Source: Megaustenia siamemsis
Lineage: Eukaryota; Mollusca; Gastropoda; Stylommatophora; Ariophantidae
Assembly: GCA_032433765.1 (NCBI GenBank)
Contig: JAVIAB010000160.1
Coordinates: 18,451,549 to 18,515,548 of the forward strand
DNA: 64,000 bases
Reading direction: 5' to 3'
The notes below the pieces were generated by a model. The model saw nothing but the letters and a program-made list of their open reading frames with translations, was not told the DNA's origin and searched no databases. Within the stretch, counting starts at the first letter, position 1, and the number at the start of each line of letters is the position of its first letter. Shown here piece by piece: positions 55,735 through 64,000 of this stretch. The position numbers and the translations under genes were made by a program.

Positions 55735-55950
55735 GTCTACCTTACACGCCTTCCATTATTGTTCTTTCTATCCATCTGTCCTTGTCTTGTCTACCTTACA
55801 CGCCTTCCATTATTGTTCTTTCCATCCATCTGTCCTTGTCTTGTCTACCTTACACGCCTTCCATTATTGTTCTTTCCATCCATCTGTCCTTGTCTTGTCT
55901 ACCTTACACGCCTTCCATTATTGTTCTTTCCATCCATCTGTCTTGTATCG
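55735..55950. repeat. 54-bp minisatellite, 4 copies
   Basis: Unit blocks TTGTCTACCTTACACGCC and TTCCATTATTGTTCTTTCC. Fifty-four is a multiple of three, so three frames stay open with 18-residue repeats (STLHAFHYCSFHPSVLVL). No gene support. Confidence 0.93.
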
Positions 55951-56079
55951 TGACCATTGTACAGTGTTGTATGTTAAAAAGCTTATTATTTTTAATGCTC
56001 AGGACTTTTAGTTTATCTTCATTGCGTTGTTTTTTTTCTTTACGAAATGTATCATAAGGTTATTCTGCAGCATTGTATT

Positions 56080-56230
56080 TATTGTTGTTATGGATCCAAC
56101 GGCCTGTGGGCCGACGCCTTTCAGCGTATTGCATTTTGTTTCCAATGACCAGTTTTTGTGACTGTTCTTTGCGAGGTTATCTATGAATCACAACAACATG
56201 TTGCTATCGGGAAGATCTTCAGCGGCACAG
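56080..56230. repeat. Repeat-E-related fragment
   Basis: TTGTTATGGATCCAACGGCC and TGTGGGCCGACGCC match TTATGGATCCAGCGGTCTG at 34784. Short and of unknown class. Confidence 0.4.
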
Positions 56231-56394
56231 TTCGCGAGCATGTTGATCTTTACGGTAGAGAGGCTCTATTTAATTTGGAAGTCACTGACCGACAACTTTA
56301 GAGAGTATGTTCTTTACTTTAGATACTTCTAAAGCTGGGGAAAAAAGACAAATGAATGAGAGCGCCTTTCGTGCAATACACTGCTGCAATAGCC

Positions 56395-56590
56395 AATTTT
56401 TTAGTTGGCTGCGTGGCAGTGTGCCAAGCGTTCGGTTTCTCGTGGCAAGGCGCGGTGCCACTGAGTACGGGTTCGATCCCACTTCGGACCATATATTGTT
56501 CTTCGTTTTTTTCTATTGTTGTTTGTCTGTCAATTTTTCCGATTGCTAACACATACTTCTTTGTTCTATTATTCCCTAAGACCAATGAAG
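56395..56590 (+). mobile_element. SINE-3 (tRNA-derived)
   Basis: A-box-like GCGTGGCAGTGTGCCAAGCG and B-box GAGTACGGGTTCGATCCCAC are about 45 bases apart, followed by GACCATATATTGTTCTTCG. The latter half is shared with 40075-40139. Confidence 0.65.
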
Positions 56591-56639
56591 CCGGTACAGA
56601 GTGTAAAACGTGTCAATTCTTCTCCTTCATTTTCTTTCC

Positions 56640-56995
56640 TTCCTCATCTGCCATTCAGCGTCGAGGGGAGATATAATTTGCAGTCTTTTGCTCTTATGTT
56701 CGCCTCTGCTGCAGTTATGTTTCCTAGTGCTTCTAAACCATCGATCCATCTTTTTTATGGTCTACCCTTGGGTCTGGTGTTCTCACAACGTTTGCTGAAG
56801 GCTCGTTGTGTTGTATTTTAATCTTTCTGCCTTGTCACGTGGCCAAACCATTTTATCTATTATTTCCTTAAATATTCTATGGCGGGGTCTATTCCTAGCT
56901 TTTTTCTCAGTTCTCCATTTCTGATCTTATCTTTGAGACTGTTTCCTGTCATTCGTCTGACACATTTCATCTCAGTAGAGGTTATTTTTGTAGCA
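56640..56995 (-). mobile_element. LINE-C 3' fragment
   Basis: Closely follows 43805-44170 (TTCAGCGTCGAGGGGAGATA, TTGCAGTCTTTTGCTC and CTTGTCACGTGGCCAAACC). The minus strand encodes the RDKAER- and NSLRDKI-type blocks in broken frames. Confidence 0.8.
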
Positions 56996-57049
56996 CACAG
57001 TTTCGTGTCAATAAATGGTTAAAAAAGACGATCTTTATCCATTTCTTGA

Positions 57050-57245
57050 GGGAGTGGGGAGGGGGTTCGGGGGCGTCGGGTGAGATGAAAGGCCGCTTGT
57101 CCAGTGCACTCGACACAGGTCTGAGTTTTCATTTTATATCACATCCCAATGCCACTCCCTACAGTTCGCACCCGCATTCTCCGGTTTGGAAAGCCCAACG
57201 AGTTACCAATTCGGCCACCCGCTCTCCTATAATTTCGTTTTGTGA
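57050..57245 (-). mobile_element. tRNA-derived SINE fragment (SINE-5)
   Basis: Read in reverse, GAGAGCGGGTGGCCGAATTG, GTAACTCGTTGGGC and GCGGGTGCGAACTGTAGG resemble tRNA A and B boxes. Confidence 0.5.
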
Positions 57246-58015
57246 TTTTATTGCAAATAAAAAAAATGGCTTTCTCTTGTACGTTGCTGTTCGGACATAA
57301 AGATGCACACATACTAAAGCTGACTATACAATTATTCTCATTTATAATCTTAGCAATTAAAAGACAGCACTCTAGATTGTCTCACACTTTACAGCTCTAT
57401 TACTCAGACAGTTTCAGTAATCGAAATACAAACAAATATATTTGCATACATTGGAAACATCTCAGTGGTGAACTTAAACATAAACTTAAACCAACAGGAG
57501 ATGTAATTATGTTAAAAGGTTTCCTCTACCAACAACCGCCCAAAAGCGTGACCAATAACGCAGTATCTTCTCTGAAGACCTTTATCAATTATTCATCTAC
57601 ATCTTGTACCCACCCTCCCTTTGGACCCTAAATGAGGATCGTCACTATTGTCTGCTCTCAGCTCATTTTTCAAACACTCTCCCCCCCCCCACTCCCACAC
57701 CTTTGATAGATGAAGCAATTCTCTTAACACAAAAAAAAACATGACTTGTTCGAAATGTCATTTCCGTTAACCTTGAGAGTATCGTGTGCAAATATCAGAA
57801 GTTGGCACCAGCCATCTCTGACTGATTCTCCGATGACCTATCAGACCTGACACCATTTTGCGTTATCTATCCATCGTTTCTCTGAAGTATTGTCTAAATA
57901 GGCAATGTCCTTACTTGCATAACTTTAAATGCTGTGTATTTTTAATTCCTGCAGTGGCCCAAAGTCTGCAACGTTGTATCTATGGGTCAATGGGTTTTTT
58001 TCAGTCTACTATATT
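57246..58015. other. No gene seen
   Basis: A 129-residue frame (57242-57631) has no recognised motif and biased composition. A C-rich run lies near 57681. Confidence 0.45.
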
Positions 58016-58800
58016 CAGTACATTTTGCGTAGGCGATCATGTTCTTCCACAATCTTCTATCTACAGTGCATCGTATCAGTTCTGTTGTTGACTGTTTTCC
58101 ATGCCATGACACCGAGCTATCCGGTATTGTCTCTCTTTATCGTCCACGATCTCTCTTTCCTTTTATTTCGCCAGTTGTAACCAAGTATTCCAACTTTCTC
58201 ATGATGTGCCCGAAAAATGTTGATTTTTTCTTTCTGATGTTTTTTACTAGCTCCCTTTTAGTGGTGTCCTCTTTGAGAATTTCCTCATAGGTCTTTTTAG
58301 TTGTCCAGGGAACTTTCAACATTCTTCTGAGAAATCCCATCTCTGTGGCCCATAATCATCTTTTCATTTGTTTATCTACTGTCCATGATTGACTTCCATA
58401 GGTCAGAATTGGTTCTATATAGCACCGATGAAATCCCTTTCTCAATTCTATTGACATAGATTTGTTGCATAAGAAATTTTTCATTTTCTGAAATGCTATT
58501 TTGGCCTGAGATGTTCTGCTTTTTATTTCTGTGGTGCATCTTCCATCTGATATTATTGTGCTCAAATATTTGAAACGTTGCACTTGTTTCAGACTTGTCC
58601 TGTTTATTTTTATGCTACATGATGGTGATGATTGTTTCTTCGAAATCACCATTACTTCTCCTTTCTTACTATTCAGACTGAGACCTTTTTTGTTGCTTTC
58701 TTTCACTATTATGTCTTTCATTTCTTGTAGTTCATTCTTTGTCTCTGCTATTAAGACTGTGTCATCTGCATATGGCAAAAAAATATTTTGCGATATGCAG
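58016..58800 (-). mobile_element. LINE-D 3' half
   Basis: Minus-strand frame 58778-58356 (140 residues): PYADDTVLIAETKNELQEM (catalytic C box), KGLSLNSKKGEVMVISKKQ, VQRFKYLSTIISDGRCTTEI and YGSQSWTVDKQ. A second frame, 58340-58137, follows: RRMLKVPWTTKKTYEEILKE, then KKKSTFFGHIMRKLEYLVTT. One frameshift separates them and the terminus is degraded. Confidence 0.87.
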
Positions 58801-58854
58801 ATGGCTCAGTCTTAATATTTATGTATAAAATGTTATATCTTTTCAATATTCATG

Positions 58855-59257
58855 TACTGTGCAGAAACATTGACAGTATACAAGAAAAAAAAATTGAAGC
58901 GTTTTAAATGTGGATTTATAGAAGAATAGGTAGAATTGGGTGGAAAGAAAAAATAAAAGCGACGAAGTCTTAAAACAAATAAAAATTAAAAGAGAACTAC
59001 TAAAAACAATTCAAACAAGACAAATAATAATTTTTTGAACATGTTAAAAGACACAGCAGCTTACTAAAAGTAATGTTGGGAGAGGAAATAGAAGGTAACA
59101 GAAGCAGAGGCAGACTAATACTAACATGGACGAGTAACATCAAAAGATGGACAAGTCAACCTATGACAATCTGCACTATCAAAGCAAGAGACAGAGTGGA
59201 ATGGCGTTCCATGGTAGCCTACATTCGATGCAGTGACAACACTCAATGATGATTATA
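58855..59257 (+). mobile_element. LINE-B 3' fragment
   Basis: Blocks for MWIYRRIGRIGWKEK, KIKRELLKTIQTRQ, HVKRHSSLLKVMLG, TWTSNIKRWTSQPMT and the end ACATTCGATGCAGTGAC, followed by an AATGATGATTATAATGAT tail. Frames broken. Confidence 0.82.
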
Positions 59258-59309
59258 ATGATAATTATTCCCATATATTAATATTATGATGTAGCATAAT
59301 AAGCCAATA

Positions 59310-59770
59310 TATCATCAACATCATCATCAAGTACCGGGCCTGCTGGGGTAAGTGATCATGTCTCTCCTCAACTTTCGATCTAGACAGTTATTTATCATTT
59401 CTGTTGTTGACCTTCTGCCAAGCCATTCTCTTAAGCTGCCCGTTATCATTTCTCTTTGCTTCTCTCTATCTCTTCGTCCTTAAATTTTCCCACTTGTCAC
59501 AATGTATTCCAGCTGTTCTCTTCTCATTACATGACCAAAAAATGATCATTGTTTCTTCCTAATATTGGATATTAGCTCTCTTCTTGATTTAGTCTCTTCG
59601 AGAACGTTTTCATTCCTCTTCTTAACTGTCCATGGTATTCTCAATTTTTTTTTCTGTAAAACCACATCTCTACAGACTCCAGTGAATTTCTTGTTTCTTG
59701 CCATATTGTCCATGATTCACATCCATATGTTAAGACTGACTCTACATAACATTTAAGAACCAACGCTAAC
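59310..59770 (-). mobile_element. LINE-A 3' fragment
   Basis: ATC tail and GTACCGGGCCTGCTGGGG, then the terminal LINE-A blocks up to the YGCESW region near 59740. Truncated at TTTAAGAACC. Confidence 0.85.
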
Positions 59771-59884
59771 AAAATAACCACACGTTCCACCCCAAATTAA
59801 GCTAGTGTCCTATATTATATAGCTATGAAGGGGATAGTCTTTGGGTAAGTGCAGATAAAGAAGAAAACGACTTACACCAAAACC

Positions 59885-60932
59885 ATACACAGAGAATGCC
59901 TTGATGAAACAGGCACAGAGAATGCCCTGATGAAGCAGGTACAGAGAATGCCTTGGTCAAACAGGCACAGAGAATGCCCTGATGAAACAGGCACAGAGAA
60001 TGCCCTGATGAAACAGGTACAGAGAATGCCTTGGTCAAACAGGCACAGAGAATTCCCTTATGAAACAGGTACAGAGAATGCCTTGGTCAAACAGGCACAG
60101 AGAATTCCCTTATGAAACAGGCACAAGAATGCCCTGATGAAACAGGTACAGAGAATGCCTTGGTCAAACAGGCACAGAGAATGCCCTGGTCAAACAGGCA
60201 CAGAGAATGCCCTGATGAAACAGGTAAAGAGAATGCCTTGGTCAAACAGGCACAGAGAATGCCCTGGTCAAATAGTCACAGAGAATGCCCTGGTTAAACA
60301 GGCACAGAGAATGCCCTGGCCAAACAGGCACAGAGAATGCCCTGGCCAAACAGGTACAGAGAATGCCCTGGCCAAACAGGCACAGAGAATGCCCTGGTTA
60401 AACAGGCACAGATAATGTCCTGGTTAAACAGGCACAGAGAATGCCCTGGTCAAACAGGCACAGAGAATGCCCTGGTCAAACATGCACAGAGAATGTCCTG
60501 GTCAAACAGGCACAGAGAATGCCCTGGCCAAACAGGCACGGAGAATGCCCTGGTCAAACAGGCACAGAGAATGCCCTGGTCAAACAGGCACAGAGAATGC
60601 CCTGGTCAAACAATCACAGAGAATGTCCTGGTCAAACAGGCACAGAGAATGCCCTGGTCAAACAGGCACAGAGAAAGCCCTGGTCAAACAGGCACAGAGA
60701 ATGCCCTGGCCAAACAGGCACAGAGAATGCCCTGGCCAAACAGGCACAGATAATGTCCCGGTCAAACAGGCACAGAGAATGCCCTGGTCAAACAGGCACA
60801 GAGAATGCCCTGGTCAAACAGGCACAGATAATGTCCCGGTCAAACAGGCACAGAGAATGCTCTGGCCAAACAGGCACAGATAATGTCCCGGTCAAACAGG
60901 CACAGAGAATGCTCTGGCCAAACAGGCACGTA
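59885..60932. repeat. 26-bp minisatellite, about 40 copies
   Basis: Unit blocks CAGGCACAGAGAATGCCC and TGGTCAAA, with a 5' zone of TGATGAAA variants and a distal zone with GATAATGTCCCGG variants. Three units (78 bp) make a 26-residue frame period, so all three plus frames stay open for long stretches (up to 169 residues). No gene support. Confidence 0.95.
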
Positions 60933-61014
60933 AGAGGAATTTGTTTTTAAAAAAATCCATGTTGGAGGAGAATATTCCTAGAAAGGAAAAGTTGATCAGT
61001 AGATTTCTTTGTTA

Positions 61015-61225
61015 GTAGATAATGGCTGCTGGCTCGCGTTCGCCGATGAGAACAACCAAATAGACATCTTCGTCTTCTACACTTAATACGACGTTATTGG
61101 GTCCACGATACATTATTATGTTGTGGTTTTCTTGGACACTCCGGCACAACATATCCGGCTACTTCATTTTTAAGTACTGGGTTGTGTTCCCACCTCGGTT
61201 CTTATTTGCATGACCAGAAAATGGG
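61015..61225. repeat. Repeat-H copy
   Basis: GGCTCGCGTTCGCCGATGAG, CACAACATATCCGGCTACTTC and TAAGTACTGGGTTGTGTTCC align with 39775-39965. Confidence 0.6.
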
Positions 61226-61564
61226 TACATGACGAAGTGTGGGTAAATGAAGATACTTTTGATATTTGTGAAGATAAGGAGAATAGAAAGTTATTTGCCT
61301 CGTATCTAGATCGTCTGGCCTGGCAAGGATCTACCTTCCTGCAAAGAACTGGGGAAAAAGTGTAAAGGAGATGGGAAGATAACATTAAAGAATGGACAGA
61401 ACTCGATTTTGCAGAGTCCCAAAAGAATTGACTGAATATTGGGAGAACTGGAGAAGGTTGATGAAGTCTGTCAGTAGAGTCCTAAAGTATGACTGAAGAT
61501 AAAGATACATAGAAACGGTTGATGAAGTCTGTCAGTGGTGGACCAACGACTCTCTTAGTTATGG

Positions 61565-61932
61565 GAAGAAGAAGAAGGAGGAGTAGGAGGAGGAGGAAAG
61601 GGTGAAGAAGGAGTAGGAGAAGAAGAAGAAGTAGAAAGAGAAGGAAAAAAGGATTAGTAGAAGAAGAAGGAGAAGTAGAAGTAGAAAGGAAAGAAGAAAA
61701 AGAAGGAAAAGAAGAAGGAAGTGAAGAAGGAGAAGAACAAGTAGAAAGGGAAGAAGAAAAAGGAGAAGAAGGAGGAGAAGAAGAAAAAGAAGAAGGAGAA
61801 GAAAAATAAAAAGAAGGAGAATAAGGAGAAGAAGAAGGAGGAGAATGAGGAGAAGGAGAAAGCGGAGAAGAAGAAGTAGAAAAGGAAGAAGAAAAAGGAG
61901 AACGAGGAGAAAAAGGAGGAGAAGAAGAAGAC
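61565..61932. repeat. Polypurine (GAA/GGA) tract, about 365 bp
   Basis: Plus strand almost entirely A and G with rare T or C. The minus strand is open for 102 residues, almost all F and S. It could adopt triplex or slipped structures (general property of such tracts). Not coding. Confidence 0.9.
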
Positions 61933-62550
61933 TATACTATGAATTAGTGACAAAAAATACACATATAGCCTGCATTATGGAACATGAATTAATACAATTA
62001 TAGCGACATAAATGCTCATACTCGTGAAAACACCCACATAGTTCTCTACGAGGATGCATGTATCTCGATCTCAGTTTATTTCACGACCTTCCGGTCACCA
62101 CCGCATCTCGTTACAGTACAAATTAGCCTAATGCTAAAGTACAGTTTGCCGCGGGAACTATATTGTTACAGTACAATTACATTCACCTGTGAGTGATCTC
62201 TTTCTATATCACAGAAAATAAAAAACAAGAAACGGTTTTATTCAAATATGGAAGATCAAAGATTCGTTTGTTTCCACGTGAAACATTCGTGGGCGTGCTT
62301 GTAACGTGTCACATTCAAGTTTATCTAAAGAACGATTGGTCTATAGTTTTAAAATAAAGATCATGAGAATGTCAAGGTCGGAAAACAAACTTGAATAAAA
62401 TAAAATAATTAGGTTAGTACCAGAAGAAAAATGGATGTCAAGGTAAAAAGGGGAGGTAAGTTTGGGAGGGGAGGGGATGTAATCAACAAACTTGATGAGA
62501 CACTGAAAGGGTCGCGGAGGTGCAGTACTCGCCCTGTAAAAAACGAGATA
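61933..62550. other. No gene seen
   Basis: Anonymous, AT-rich. Possibly unique sequence. Confidence 0.45.
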
Positions 62551-62551
62551 C

Positions 62552-63040
62552 AGTACTCGCCTTATAAAAAAGGTACAGTACTTGTCTCATGATAAACAAG
62601 GTACAGTACTCGCCTCATGATAAACGGGGTACAGTACTCGCCTCATGATACAGGAGAAGCGGTACTCGCCTCATGATACAAGAGAAGCGGTACTCGCCTC
62701 ATGATACAAGAGAAGCGGTACTCGCCTCATGATACAAGAGAAGCGGTACTCACCTCATGATACAAGATAAACGGTACTTGCCTGAGATACAGGAGAAGCG
62801 GTACTCGCCTCATGATACAAGAGAAGCGGTACTTGCCTCAGATACAGGAGAAGCGGTAGTCGCCTCATGATACAAGAGAATCGGTACTTGCCTCAGATAC
62901 AGGAGAAGCGGTAGTCGCCTCATGATACAAGAGAAGCGGTACTTGCCTCAGATACAGGAGAAGCGGTACTCGCCTCATGATACAAGAGAATCGGTACTTG
63001 CCTCAGATACAGGAGAAGCGGTAGTCGCCTCATTAACAAC
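62552..63040. repeat. 28-bp minisatellite, about 18 copies
   Basis: Unit GCGGTACTCGCCTCATGATA followed by CAAGAGAA, with shorter 24-25-bp variants lacking CATG. The 5' end has related GGTACAGTACTCGCC units. Confidence 0.92.
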
Positions 63041-63079
63041 AAGATACAGAACCCTCATCAAGATAAGCGTTTCTGTTCT

Positions 63080-63089
63080 AACGCCAGAT
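63080..63089. repeat. TSD of 5'-inverted LINE-A, left
   Basis: AACGCCAGAT, repeated exactly at 63831-63840. Confidence 0.85.
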
Positions 63090-63605
63090 CATCATCATCA
63101 AGTACCGGGCCTAGTGGCGTAGGTGATCATGTCTCTCCACAACTTTCGATCTCGGCAGCTAGTTATCATTTCTGTTGTTGATCTTCTGCCAAAACATTCT
63201 CTTAAGCTGTCTGTTATGTTTTCTCTTTGCTTCCCTCTATCTCTTCGTCTCTCAATTTTTCCAGTTGTTACAATATATTCTAGTTGTTCTCTTCTCATTA
63301 CATGGCCAAAAAATGATAATTGTTTCTTCCTAATATTGGAAATTAGCTCTCTTTTTGCTTTGATCTCTCTCAGAACCTCTTCATCACTCTTCTTTGCTGT
63401 CCATGGTACTCTCAACATTCTTCTGTAAAACCACATTTCTACAGACTCCAGTGATTTTCTTGTCTGTTGTCCTATTGTCCATGACTCGCATCCATATGTT
63501 AAGACTGGCTCTACGTAATATTTAAGAACTCTTTTTCTTGTTTCTATTGTCAAAAATGGATTGCATAGTATCTTCCTCATTTTTTGGAAAGCTGCTTCAT
63601 ACATA
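63090..63605 (-). mobile_element. LINE-A 3' part of a 5'-inverted insertion
   Basis: A 179-residue minus-strand frame (63637-63098), one of the least damaged LINE-A tails: AAFQKMRKILCNPFLTIETR, YGCESWTIGQQTRKSLESVE, RRMLRVPWTAKKSDEEVLRE, FFGHVMRREQLEYIVTTGKI, then RRSTTEMITSC and RKLWRDMITYATRPGT. It switches abruptly at about 63600 to plus-strand endonuclease sequence. Confidence 0.9.
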
Positions 63606-63830
63606 AAATCATCTATTCTGGAGGTACTGAACACCAAAGAGGAGCAGGTATCATCTTGGATGCAGAAAGAGCAAGAACAGTGAAAGGCTTTTACCCAATA
63701 TCTGACAGAGTCCTTTTAGTGAAATTGAATGGAAAGTCAATAGACATAAATCTTATACAAGTTTATGCACCAACAGCAAACAGTCTAGAGGAAACAATTG
63801 ATACATTTTACGAGTAAAATGAGGCACTTC
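63606..63830 (+). mobile_element. LINE-A endonuclease segment, inverted
   Basis: The plus strand encodes YSGGTEHQRGAGIILDAERA, GFYPISDRVLLVKLNGKSID and NLIQVYAPTANSLEETIDTF. This matches the middle of the APE endonuclease of RTE/craniofacial-protein-2-like elements (PISDR and QVYAPT are the family signature). It ends exactly at the second TSD copy. Confidence 0.85.
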
Positions 63831-63840
63831 AACGCCAGAT
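63831..63840. repeat. TSD of 5'-inverted LINE-A, right
   Basis: AACGCCAGAT, partner of 63080-63089. Confidence 0.85.
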
Positions 63841-64000
63841 AGTGCAATTACATTTCTGTCGTCTATTTCATTGTGGGTCGACGTTTTTGGCTCTTCCATT
63901 AACTATGGATTTTGGGTCGACGATTTGAGTATTCATTACTATCAGAGATCCATGGTAGAGACTGATGGTAGAAACCGTATTCAAATTAAATTCACGAAAG

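Noticed and set aside
56319..56821. Several frames of 80-109 residues around 56.3-56.8 kb
   Set aside because: They cross SINE-3 and LINE-C in non-native frames or on the wrong strand; shadows, not genes.

Overview
The window is eukaryotic, from a repeat-rich animal genome. I find no convincing single-copy host gene, tRNA, rRNA or CRISPR array. Almost everything recognisable is transposable-element (TE) sequence or tandem repeat: animal-type LINE reverse transcriptases (RTE/craniofacial-protein-2-like and I/Nimb-like), tRNA-derived SINEs, a hAT remnant, possible Penelope-like relics, and about ten minisatellites. The LINE and SINE mix suggests a lophotrochozoan, most likely a mollusc; this is an inference with modest confidence. 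Labels used below are mine: LINE-A, LINE-B, LINE-C, LINE-D and LINE-G (RTE-like fragments), LINE-I (I/Nimb-like with RNase H), SINE-1 to SINE-5, and repeats E, F and H (interspersed families without an identity).

The key structure is 11264-29369, a three-level nest in which every level keeps its own target-site duplication (TSD). A tRNA-derived SINE-1 (11-bp TSD AGTGAATATTG) is split by a LINE-I (13-bp TSD AAAGGACAAGAGG). The endonuclease region of that LINE is split by a 13,760-bp element (11854-25613; 6-bp TSD TACCAG). That element is almost entirely one giant palindrome: arms of 6,783 and 6,946 bp around a 31-bp spacer, with AGT...ACT termini. It encodes no recognisable transposase, integrase or polymerase. 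The 6-bp TSD, the AG-type termini and the long inverted repeats resemble Polinton/Maverick-type elements. I infer a non-autonomous, snapback-like derivative, which I think is the undescribed system here.

Layout: 1-6.6 kb, LINE-A, LINE-G and SINE fragments with a 42-bp minisatellite of about 40 copies. 6.6-11.2 kb, hAT remnant, LINE-C, LINE-A and old SINEs. 11.26-29.37 kb, the nest. 29.4-37.3 kb, LINE-B and LINE-A fragments, a RIME-like internally deleted LINE-I, and a second LINE-I piece. 37.3-45.4 kb, LINE-C copies (one with an internal 68-bp minisatellite), SINE-1 copies and a 33-bp minisatellite. 45.5-50.4 kb, a 31-bp array of about 157 units with a 186-bp higher-order repeat. 50.4-59.8 kb, more LINE and SINE fragments and two minisatellites. 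59.9-64 kb, 26-bp and 28-bp minisatellites, a 360-bp purine tract and a 5'-inverted LINE-A with TSDs.

No genes here work together in a pathway. All long reading frames are TE relics or tandem repeats whose unit length is a multiple of three. Coordinates of degenerate repeats are approximate to about 10-30 bp; the TSD and palindrome coordinates were read base by base.
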